Source of the DNA: Bacteroidales bacterium
Lineage (GTDB): Bacteria > Bacteroidota > Bacteroidia > Bacteroidales > JAADGE01
Direction of reading: 5' to 3'
Length of the DNA stretch: 64,000 nucleotides
Assembly (NCBI GenBank): GCA_021108035.1
Contig: JAIORQ010000026.1
Coordinates: forward strand, 1-64,000
Numbering within the stretch: position 1 is the stretch's first letter; every line of letters begins with the position of its first letter. Made by a program: the position numbers and the translations under genes. The notes under the pieces are model-generated. The model was given only the letters and a program-made list of their open reading frames with translations, had not been told where the DNA came from and made no database searches. This document shows, in pieces, positions 44,307 to 52,459 of the stretch.

Positions 44307-46241
44307 ATGAGATTATCTAAACTTAAGATTTTAATAATTTTATTTATTATTCCTTTCTTTGCAAAGGCAGAAATAATAAATATTGAAGAAGCTGAAAGAA
44401 CAGCGAGAAATTTATACTTTGAAAAATCAGAAGTAAAACAGAATAACATTATTTTTGAAAACATTATACCTTACAAAAATAATGAAGGGAATATTGTTTT
44501 TTACATTTTTGATGTTAAGGATGATAATGGTTTTGTTATTATTTCAGCTGAAGATGCTTATAGCCCGATTATTGCTTATTCGATTAAATCAATTTTCAAG
44601 ATTGAGGGAATGCCTGAAAATATCAAAGGTTTATATGATAACTACGGTAAAAAAATAACTTATGTCAGAAATAATAATATTAAAGCAACTGAGCAAATCG
44701 GCAATGAATGGAAAAAATATAATGTCCCTTTTATTAATTTTAAATCCGGTAATAGCGTAAAAGCCGAATTATTAACTACTGCAAAATGGAATCAAAGCGG
44801 CGGATTTGATGATTGGTGTCCGTATGATGACGATGGATATCCTCCTGTAGGTTGTGTTGCAACTGCTATGGGAATAATTATGAAATATTGGAATTATCCG
44901 TTACAAGGTACAGGCAATACTTCTTATTATGAATATCCCTATGGAACATTATCTGCAAATTTCGGAGAATCTCACTATTTTTGGAATTTAATGGATAATG
45001 ATAGCTCAGGAAATACTTTTGAAGCTCATGTATCATATCATTGTGCTGTAGCAGTACATATGGACTTTGGTCTTGAAGGATCCGGTGCTTATGTTTATTA
45101 TGGCAGTAATTCAGCACTAAATGCTTTAAAAAATTATTTTAATTATAAAACTGATTTGAATTATAAACATAAATCTTCATATTCTGATGCTGCTTGGAAA
45201 GTATTGTTGAAAGATGAAATTGATGCAGGCAGACCATTGTTATTCAGAGGGTATGATCCTATACCTCCGGGAGGCGGGCATGCATGGGTATGTGACGGTT
45301 ACGAAAACACAGGTACCGATAGATTTCATTTTAATTTGGGTTGGGGAGGATCTAATAACGCATATTATGACATAAATAATATATGTGGTTTTACTGATGA
45401 TACAGGGGCAATATTCAATATTGAACCTGACGGGGATAATACTTATCAAAGTGCTCCCGAAAATTTGTCAGCTCAACTTAATACCGGTAATTTAAACAAT
45501 TTTACAGTTGATTTAACATGGGATGCTCCAACAGGAAAAGCTCTGACAAATTATAAAATTTATAGAATAGACTATGATGCAGAAAGTTTTAATCATATTT
45601 ATGAAGAAATAACTACAGTAGATGCATCAACAACTTCATATACAGATGTAGCAGATGAGGTAAGTGATAAAGATTATCTTGTACAAGCAATATACTCTGA
45701 TGGTGAAGGCGAAGCTGTCAGTGATTATGTAAAAGGTATGTTTGATATTACTTTCAGAGTACATGACAATGTTGGAAACTTTCTTACCAGTAATGGAATA
45801 AATTGTCAAGTAACATTTAACGGAGAGACAAATGCTACCGGTTTTGGAAATGCATATTTTAATCAAGTCCCTTTTGGAGGGAATAAGATATGGATTGGAT
45901 CTGCAGACGGACACCCGACTACTTCAGGTAAAGTTGATGTAATTGAAGATGAATCATTTAATATATATTTAGACGGAAGTCAAGCAAATATTAGTACTGT
46001 TGAAAATGATTTAATAACAGTATATCCTAATCCGGTAAAAGATATTTTATATGTTAAAATGTCAAATAATATTCAAGCTGTTACAATTGAGATATCTGAC
46101 ATAGCCGGTAAACAACTTGATAAAATTACAATTGATTCAAATGATTCAATGATTGATGTAAGTGATTTACCTAATGGTTTTTATTTCTTTAAATTTAATT
46201 TTGACAAAGAAACGATTGTTAAAAAAATAATTATAGAATAG
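44307..46241 (+). CDS. Secreted C10-family cysteine protease (streptopain-like), T9SS-exported
   Basis: The 644-residue protein has a signal peptide (ending FFAKA), a propeptide resembling the inhibitory prodomain (about residues 22-150, FDVKDDNGFVIISAEDAYSP) and a C10 catalytic domain (about 155-385). The catalytic Cys183 is in PPVGCVATAMG and His325 in GGGHAWVCDGY; the HFNLGWGGSNNAYY segment completes the active site. A fibronectin-type III-like module follows (about 395-470), then another strand-rich segment and a T9SS sorting domain (ITVYPNPVKDILYV ... ETIVKKIIIE). Streptopain-type enzymes degrade host or matrix proteins; here the role is probably extracellular protein digestion. Confidence 0.92.
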   Translation: MRLSKLKILIILFIIPFFAKAEIINIEEAERTARNLYFEKSEVKQNNIIFENIIPYKNNEGNIVFYIFDVKDDNGFVIISAEDAYSPIIAYSIKSIFKIEGMPENIKGLYDNYGKKITYVRNNNIKATEQIGNEWKKYNVPFINFKSGNSVKAELLTTAKWNQSGGFDDWCPYDDDGYPPVGCVATAMGIIMKYWNYPLQGTGNTSYYEYPYGTLSANFGESHYFWNLMDNDSSGNTFEAHVSYHCAVAVHMDFGLEGSGAYVYYGSNSALNALKNYFNYKTDLNYKHKSSYSDAAWKVLLKDEIDAGRPLLFRGYDPIPPGGGHAWVCDGYENTGTDRFHFNLGWGGSNNAYYDINNICGFTDDTGAIFNIEPDGDNTYQSAPENLSAQLNTGNLNNFTVDLTWDAPTGKALTNYKIYRIDYDAESFNHIYEEITTVDASTTSYTDVADEVSDKDYLVQAIYSDGEGEAVSDYVKGMFDITFRVHDNVGNFLTSNGINCQVTFNGETNATGFGNAYFNQVPFGGNKIWIGSADGHPTTSGKVDVIEDESFNIYLDGSQANISTVENDLITVYPNPVKDILYVKMSNNIQAVTIEISDIAGKQLDKITIDSNDSMIDVSDLPNGFYFFKFNFDKETIVKKIIIE

Positions 46242-46332
46242 AAAACTGATATATTTTAGAACTTTCTGATATATTCGGAAAGTTTCTTACTTTTACCATA
46301 AATACTAATTATTAATTTAAATTTTATAAGTT

Positions 46333-48144
46333 ATGAAAAAACTATTTACGTTTTTAATTGTAAGTTTAATGCTTATAACATTAGGCTTTTCACAAACAAC
46401 ACTTTTTGAAGATGATTTTGAAAGTTTAACTCCTGGAGAAAAATTTGTTCAACAAGCTAATCAAGATTGGTGGGATACATGGAGTAATGACCCCGGAGGA
46501 GATGAAGATCCTTATGTCTCAACAGATTATGCAAATAGTGGGAGCAATAGTGTTGTTTATGCAGGAGTTAATGATGTAATTTTGAAATTAGGAGACAGAG
46601 CAAGCGGAGAATATGAGGTAATATTTTATATTTATGTTGAAACAGGACAAGGCGGAGGTTATTTTAACTTGCAAAAATGGGAAGATCCAGGTAGTGAATG
46701 GGCTTTTAACGGATATTTCTATGATGACGGAACAGGCTTCTTGGAATATAATACAACAGGTAATACTTTCACTTATGATTTAGATCAATGGGTTGAAGTA
46801 AAAAGCATTATTGATTTAGATAATGATATATTTGAAATGTATATTGATGGTGTATTAGTTGATACACATCAATATAGCATGCAGGCTTTTAGTGCAACAG
46901 GTGAAAAAAGATTAGGTTGTATTAATTTTTACGGCGGAACAAGTGTTGATCCTTATGATTTTTATATTGATGATGTTTCAGTTATTGAGGTTACTGCTTC
47001 AACTCCACCTGTAGCCGGTCTTGATATTACAGAAATTATAACTGATGGAACTGCAAACAGTACATTTAATATTTCAAATAACGGTGTTGAAGATTTATTA
47101 TATTCAATTTATCCTACATATACTTCTACTTCTGTAAAAGGAGAGAATAAACAAATTATACTGAATAATTCAAAAGATAATGCTGATTTGACTTATATTG
47201 CCGGTAATGTAGGGTACTATGCATATCTTTTTGATGGTTTAAGAACAATGAAAGAAGTAATTAAAATAACTCCTGAAAAACTTACTTCCGAGAATGCTGT
47301 TGGTATGTATTTGAATTCAGTTATTTGTTATATCGGTGAAACTTCTTATATAGAAACTGTTGGTGGTGATCCTGTAGATGTTGAGTTTAAATTAAAAGTA
47401 TGGGATAGAGGTACATTATTAACTCCGGGGCCTGGAAATCTTATTACAGAGCAAGTATTTGCAGCTACATCATATGACCAAAATGTTGTGACATTGGATT
47501 CACCTATTTATATTGATGGACGTGATCTTTGGTTTGGTTTTGAATATTATGGTATTGGTATGATTGAAAATGTTGATACTTTATTTACTCTTAGTAGAGA
47601 TGATGGAACTGTTGTTCCCGATGTTAATTTTATTTCAAGTGGAGTAGGATGGCAGGAAGAAGATGGAGGTAATCTTGGTATTATTGGACTTGCTTCCGGA
47701 GATCCTGTAATTCGCTGGTTATCAGCAAGTCCAAGTACAGGCTCAATTGTTGCTGCTGATTCAGATGAAATTACTGTAAGTTTTGATTTAACAGACTTAT
47801 CTACAGGAACATATACTTCTACTCTAGTAGTATCAACAAATGATCCGACTAATACGTTTAATGAAATTCCTGTGACACTCAATGCGGTTATTATAGGTGT
47901 AAATAGTATTGAAAATTCAGGAATTATGACTTTCCCGAATCCGGCTACAGATATTTTTACTATTGTTTCTGATACAGAAATAAATATTGTAAAAATTATG
48001 GATTTAACCGGTAAATTAATTCAAGAAGTTACTCCAAATTCAAATTCTTATAAATTTGATTTGTCAAATCTGTCAAAAGGAGTATATATATTCAATATTA
48101 GTACTGCAAATCAGTCTGTCAGCAGAAAAATAATTGTTGAATAA
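46333..48144 (+). CDS. Secreted LamG/concanavalin-like protein with T9SS sorting domain
   Basis: The 603-residue protein has a signal peptide (ending GFSQT). Residues about 20-220 look like a concanavalin/LamG-type domain (TLFEDDFESLTPGEKF, WVEVKSIIDLDNDIFEMYID, FYIDDVSVIEVT). The middle contains a beta-rich region (about 225-420) and an Ig-like ASPSTGSIVAADSDEITVSF segment typical of DUF-type or BACON-like beta-sandwiches (about 450-520). The C-terminus is a T9SS domain (IMTFPNPATDIFTI ... VSRKIIVE). No catalytic motif is visible; carbohydrate or protein binding is possible. Confidence 0.8.
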   Translation: MKKLFTFLIVSLMLITLGFSQTTLFEDDFESLTPGEKFVQQANQDWWDTWSNDPGGDEDPYVSTDYANSGSNSVVYAGVNDVILKLGDRASGEYEVIFYIYVETGQGGGYFNLQKWEDPGSEWAFNGYFYDDGTGFLEYNTTGNTFTYDLDQWVEVKSIIDLDNDIFEMYIDGVLVDTHQYSMQAFSATGEKRLGCINFYGGTSVDPYDFYIDDVSVIEVTASTPPVAGLDITEIITDGTANSTFNISNNGVEDLLYSIYPTYTSTSVKGENKQIILNNSKDNADLTYIAGNVGYYAYLFDGLRTMKEVIKITPEKLTSENAVGMYLNSVICYIGETSYIETVGGDPVDVEFKLKVWDRGTLLTPGPGNLITEQVFAATSYDQNVVTLDSPIYIDGRDLWFGFEYYGIGMIENVDTLFTLSRDDGTVVPDVNFISSGVGWQEEDGGNLGIIGLASGDPVIRWLSASPSTGSIVAADSDEITVSFDLTDLSTGTYTSTLVVSTNDPTNTFNEIPVTLNAVIIGVNSIENSGIMTFPNPATDIFTIVSDTEINIVKIMDLTGKLIQEVTPNSNSYKFDLSNLSKGVYIFNISTANQSVSRKIIVE

Positions 48145-48177
48145 TTTACACCTTATATAAAGTCTAAAATATATTTT

Positions 48178-48210
48178 AAAAAGCATCCGTCTGTTGACGG
48201 ATGCTTTTTT
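48178..48210 (+). terminator. Terminator after the LamG-like gene
   Basis: Arms AAAAAGCATCCGTC / GACGGATGCTTTTT with a TGTT loop. Confidence 0.9.
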
Positions 48211-48222
48211 TATTTTAAAAAT

Positions 48223-48638
48223 TAACTAAAAAAGATAATTTTGTATATTCAAAATCTAATAAATAACAAATGAAAGCTTTTTTCGATACTTTATTCAGAA
48301 CATTTTACCGAGAACATAAGACTCACAGAGTATTTTTTATGAAAACAGAGAATATTCTTAATACAGATGAAGATGAAACAGGTTTGATTGTTGAAGTTGA
48401 ACATGATGAAAAATATAAATTTGAAGAAATTGAGATAATTGAAAAACCTGAAATTGAAACAATAAAAAGAGGAATGTCCAAGGTTGTACAAGATTTAAAA
48501 TTGAAATTTAAAAACCCCGGAGGTATTTATAATGATCTCGTAAACATAAAAGAGAAAGACAAAGGTATAAGCATACTACATATAGGTCCTAATAATCAGG
48601 CTTATTTATATGGTGAGCATGAAGGCTTAAAAATTATT
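48223..48638 (+). repeat. 416-bp direct duplication, copy 1 (upstream of the second C10 gene)
   Basis: Includes a TAATTTTG promoter-like box (48236-48243), the start codon and 123 codons of a small gene. By eye it differs at three bases from copy 2 at 51804-52219. Confidence 0.95.
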
Positions 48639-48761
48639 TATACGGGTGAAATTGCTTCTGAATTAACAGAAATAAATATTGAAAGCTTTAGTAAGGGTTT
48701 TTATATTTTTAAAATATATTCCGATAATAAAATTTCAACTAAATCAATAATAATTAATTAA
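48270..48761 (+). CDS. Chimeric small gene: duplicated N-part fused to a T9SS tail
   Basis: Residues 1-123 are nearly identical to those of the 156-residue protein at 51851. After residue 123 the sequence changes to YTGEIASELTEINIESFSKG then FYIFKIYSDNKISTKSIIIN, which is the end of a T9SS type A sorting domain. There is no signal peptide, so the tail is very unlikely to work in secretion. The gene is best explained as a recombination product: copy 1 of the duplicated gene lost its own 33 C-terminal residues and was joined to the remnant of a T9SS-protein gene. Whether the product is functional is unknown. Confidence 0.75.
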   Translation: MKAFFDTLFRTFYREHKTHRVFFMKTENILNTDEDETGLIVEVEHDEKYKFEEIEIIEKPEIETIKRGMSKVVQDLKLKFKNPGGIYNDLVNIKEKDKGISILHIGPNNQAYLYGEHEGLKIIYTGEIASELTEINIESFSKGFYIFKIYSDNKISTKSIIIN

Positions 48762-48796
48762 TACTATTAACAAACTTTTAATTAAAATTCGTAATT

Positions 48797-51700
48797 ATGA
48801 AAAAATTAATACCGATTTTATTTGCTGTATTTTTTGTAAATATGGTTTTTGCAAAACCAATTACTGAAAAGCAAGCTGTTGAAGTAGCTCAAAAGTATTT
48901 TAAATACAGAGCCGACAATTTTCAAAGTTCAGATATTAAATCTGTTCACACTAATAAATATAATGGTTTAACAAGCTGTTATGTTATTAATTTTAAAGAA
49001 GGTGGTTTCGTTATTGTATCAGCTGATGACAGAGTGAAACCGATATTAGCATATTCTTTAAAAAATTCAGCTCCTGAAAATGTTGATAATGCAGAAGTCA
49101 ACTATTGGCTTGACGTATATAACAAACAAATTGAATATGCTGTTATAAATAATTTAAATAACGCTGTTATATTAAATGAATGGGAAGGCATAAGGAATGA
49201 AAATTTTTCTAAATCTGAAAAAGCTGTTACACCTTTGTTGACTACAACTTGGGATCAAGGAGGTGCATATAATGATTATTGCCCGACCGGAACGCCTACC
49301 GGTTGTGTAGCTACAGCTATGGCACAAATTATGAATTATTATGAGTTTCCGGTTACCGGTGCCAAATCCCATGCTTACGACCATCCTACATACGGAAATC
49401 AATCTGCTGATTTTTCAACCGGTAATTATGATTGGGCAAGTATGCCTGACGGTTCTGCAAGTGATGCAGTTGCATGGTTAATGTATCATTGCGGTGTTGC
49501 TGTTGATATGAATTACGGTCCTACAGGTTCAGGTGCAGCAAGTAGAGATGTAACCTATACTTTAGCAAATTATTTTAAATATGATCAAGGATTAGATTAT
49601 ATCAGTATAGATGATTATTCAAATTCTGCATGGATATCTATCTTAAAAAATGAATTAGATTACGCAAGACCTGTATATTATTCCGGAAGAAGTGATGCAT
49701 CAGGTGGACACGCCTTTGTTTTTGATGGGTATGATGATTCTGATAATTTTCATGTAAATTGGGGATGGAGTGGTATTTATAACGGATATTTTGCAATTGG
49801 TTCATTAAATCCCGGAGGAAGCAATTTTAATGATGATAATGCTGCAATTATAGGTATTGAACCTTCAACTGTTGAAAACGAAGAATTTCTTATAGTAAAA
49901 AAATATTCGGGACTTTCTGATGAAGCTGCTCGAATTTCTCCTTATATCGGTTACATGTGTGCTGTTGATGAAAATGTTGCATGGGGTATTGCAAGAGACG
50001 GAAGCGGAGAAACCCCTACTCTTGATTACAGGATTTATACAAGGACAACAGACGGCGGTCAAACTTGGACTGCTAATTCTGTTACTGATCTTGGCGGAAC
50101 AGCTTTCTCTATGATTTTTGGATTAAGTGATCAAATTGCATATATTGCTATGTACGGAACAGGAACAGATTATAATCATATTCTGCGAACAACAAACGGA
50201 GGAACATCTTGGGAATCAATATTAGACGCCAGTGCTGCAAGTTTTTTCAATGTTGTACATTTCTTTAATACAAATGACGGTGTTGCCCTTGGTGATCCTG
50301 AAGGAGGTGAATATGAGTTTTATACAACAAATGACGGAGGAGATACATGGGTAAGAGTTGCCGGAGCAAATATACCTGATCCGAATTCATCCGGTGAATA
50401 TGGTATTGTAGGATTTTATACTGCAATTGCTGATACAGTTTGGTATACTACAAACGAAGGAAGAGTTTATAAATCTACGGATATGGGCTATAATTGGAAT
50501 GTTTATAATATTTGCACACCCGGTACTAATTCTCAATTAAGTATTGCATTTGATGATGGTGGATTAAACGGTATTTCTGTTAATGAAGTTGCTGATCCTG
50601 AAACATTATATTCTACATCTGACGCTGGTGAAACTTGGACACAGATAACTTCTCCTTCAGGGAATTTTTATTCAACCGGTATCTCATCAGTTCCCGGAGA
50701 AGCTAATACATTTATTAGTGTCGGGGCTGATGTTCAAACTCAGGCAGCGGGGATATCTTATACAATTGATGCCGGAGAAACTTGGATAGAGTTTCCTGAA
50801 TATTATCAAAATTATCAATTTATTTATGTTGATATGTTAAGTTGGGATAAAGGTTTTATTGGTACTTTTGCTGATGAATGGAGCGATGGAGTATTCTTGT
50901 CATACGGTTCACATTTTCCCGATTTATCTGCAAATTTCTATGTGGGAGATATGGGGGATACATTGCATTGTTCTTCAGGTGTTACATTTAATAATAATTC
51001 CGGCGGTATTATTACTTCATATGATTGGGATTTTGGTGCAGATGCAACTCCTCCAACTGCTGGCGGAATAGGACCGCATAATGTCGTTTATTCTACAGGA
51101 GGAGAAAAAACAGTTGAATTAATTATTTCTGACGGTACTGATAATGATATATTTACCGATGTTATTAAAGTTTCTGAAAATGCACCTGCTGCTATTGATA
51201 CTATTTATGGTGCAACTATAGTTATAACCATTGGTTCTACTGAAACATATTCAGTTGATGCTGATAGTGAATTATATACATTCTACAATTGGTCTGAAAA
51301 CGGCACAAATTGGTCAGGAAACGGTAGTACTACTAATGAATTTGAGGTTACTTTTGGAGGTTTTGATGCAACTAGTGATATTACATGTTATGCATCAAAC
51401 GGATGTGGTGACGGAGGCTCATATGCTTTATCTGTACATTACACAAACGGAGTTGATATTGAAGAAATTAATTCAAACGTTAATTTATTCCCAAATCCTG
51501 CAACAAATAATATTGAAATTGATGGTATTGCAGGTAATTCTGTTTTAATTTATGATATTTCAGGTAAACTGGTATATTCAGCAATTGCAGATTCTGATAA
51601 TTATATCATAGATATATCTGATCTTGCTGAAGGATTTTATACTGTCAGAATTTCTGACGGAAAAGAAATTCGTACTGGGCGATTTAATATTGTAAGATAA
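48797..51700 (+). CDS. Secreted C10-family protease with propeller and PKD-like domains, T9SS-exported
   Basis: The 967-residue protein has a signal peptide (ending MVFAK), a propeptide (about 20-145), and a C10 catalytic domain (about 150-355) with Cys170 in TPTGCVATAMAQIM and His305 in SGGHAFVFDGY, plus HVNWGWSGIYNGYF. A propeller with Asp-box-like repeats (TTDGGQTWTA, TTNGGTSWES, TTNDGGDTWVR, STDMGYNWNV, TSDAGETWTQ) covers about 370-705. A PKD-like domain (about 715-800: SYDWDFGADATPP) and a further Ig-like segment follow. The T9SS sorting domain ends RTGRFNIVR. The gene is enclosed by the 416-bp direct duplication. Confidence 0.93.
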   Translation: MKKLIPILFAVFFVNMVFAKPITEKQAVEVAQKYFKYRADNFQSSDIKSVHTNKYNGLTSCYVINFKEGGFVIVSADDRVKPILAYSLKNSAPENVDNAEVNYWLDVYNKQIEYAVINNLNNAVILNEWEGIRNENFSKSEKAVTPLLTTTWDQGGAYNDYCPTGTPTGCVATAMAQIMNYYEFPVTGAKSHAYDHPTYGNQSADFSTGNYDWASMPDGSASDAVAWLMYHCGVAVDMNYGPTGSGAASRDVTYTLANYFKYDQGLDYISIDDYSNSAWISILKNELDYARPVYYSGRSDASGGHAFVFDGYDDSDNFHVNWGWSGIYNGYFAIGSLNPGGSNFNDDNAAIIGIEPSTVENEEFLIVKKYSGLSDEAARISPYIGYMCAVDENVAWGIARDGSGETPTLDYRIYTRTTDGGQTWTANSVTDLGGTAFSMIFGLSDQIAYIAMYGTGTDYNHILRTTNGGTSWESILDASAASFFNVVHFFNTNDGVALGDPEGGEYEFYTTNDGGDTWVRVAGANIPDPNSSGEYGIVGFYTAIADTVWYTTNEGRVYKSTDMGYNWNVYNICTPGTNSQLSIAFDDGGLNGISVNEVADPETLYSTSDAGETWTQITSPSGNFYSTGISSVPGEANTFISVGADVQTQAAGISYTIDAGETWIEFPEYYQNYQFIYVDMLSWDKGFIGTFADEWSDGVFLSYGSHFPDLSANFYVGDMGDTLHCSSGVTFNNNSGGIITSYDWDFGADATPPTAGGIGPHNVVYSTGGEKTVELIISDGTDNDIFTDVIKVSENAPAAIDTIYGATIVITIGSTETYSVDADSELYTFYNWSENGTNWSGNGSTTNEFEVTFGGFDATSDITCYASNGCGDGGSYALSVHYTNGVDIEEINSNVNLFPNPATNNIEIDGIAGNSVLIYDISGKLVYSAIADSDNYIIDISDLAEGFYTVRISDGKEIRTGRFNIVR

Positions 51701-51724
51701 AATTAATATTGTAAGATAAATTAA

Positions 51725-51757
51725 GAGACTGTCTCAAAAACCGAGGCAGTCTTTTTT
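51725..51757 (+). terminator. Terminator after the second C10 gene
   Basis: AGACTGTCTC / GAGGCAGTCT arms (one G-T pair) followed by a T-run. Confidence 0.75.
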
Positions 51758-51803
51758 ATGAAAGTATAAAAAGCTAAGGTTGTTGGAATTAATTTTATTA
51801 TTT

Positions 51804-52219
51804 TAACTAAAAAAGATAATTTTGTATATTCAAAATCTAATAAATAACAAATGAAAGCTTTTTTCGATACTTTATTCAGAACATTTTACCGAGAACATAA
51901 GACTCACAGAGTATTTTTTATGAAAACAGAGAATATTCTTAATACAGATGAAGATGAAACAGGTTTGATTGTTGAAGTTGAACATGATGAAAAATATAAA
52001 TTTGAAGAAATTGAGATAATTGAAAAACCTGAAATTGAAACAATAAAAAGAGGAATGTCCAAGGTTGTACAAGATTTAAAATTGAAATTTAAAAACCCCG
52101 GAGGTATTTATAATGATCTCGTAAACATAAAAGAGAAAGACAAAGGTATAAGCATACTACATATAAGTCCTAATAATCAGGCTTATTTATACGGTGAGCA
52201 TGAAGGCTTGAAAATTATT
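51804..52219 (+). repeat. 416-bp direct duplication, copy 2
   Basis: Near-identical partner of 48223-48638 in the same orientation, offset 3581 bp. The promoter-like box TAATTTTG is at 51817-51824. Confidence 0.95.
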
Positions 52220-52321
52220 GAAGTAACTGAAGATACACTCATTTTAGAAGGAGAAGAAGCAGATACTTTCTTTTATGTGGACTACAATTTAGCTTTGAAA
52301 ATTATTGAAACACATCAATAA
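51851..52321 (+). CDS. Small protein of unknown function (intact copy)
   Basis: The 156-residue protein has no signal peptide and is probably cytoplasmic. Residues 1-25 are basic and aromatic (FFDTLFRTFYREHKTHRVFF), the centre is highly acidic (NTDEDETGLIVEVEHDEKYK), followed by a helix (IKRGMSKVVQDLKLKFK) and a strand-rich end (EVTEDTLILEGEEADTFFYV). No family was recognised. This is the intact version of the truncated chimeric gene at 48270. A terminator directly follows. Confidence 0.65.
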   Translation: MKAFFDTLFRTFYREHKTHRVFFMKTENILNTDEDETGLIVEVEHDEKYKFEEIEIIEKPEIETIKRGMSKVVQDLKLKFKNPGGIYNDLVNIKEKDKGISILHISPNNQAYLYGEHEGLKIIEVTEDTLILEGEEADTFFYVDYNLALKIIETHQ

Positions 52322-52356
52322 AATAATTAATTATTTGGTAAAATAACAGTAGAACC

Positions 52357-52399
52357 AAAACAAAAAAATCCGATGCACAGCATCGGATTTTTTTGTTTT
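52357..52399 (+). terminator. Terminator after the intact small gene
   Basis: Long arms AAAACAAAAAAATCCGATGC and complement with an ACA loop. Confidence 0.9.
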
Positions 52400-52459
52400 T
52401 TTTAGGGGACTTACAATTTTGCAATTGTCATATCATAAAACAATTTAAATTTTACAGAT

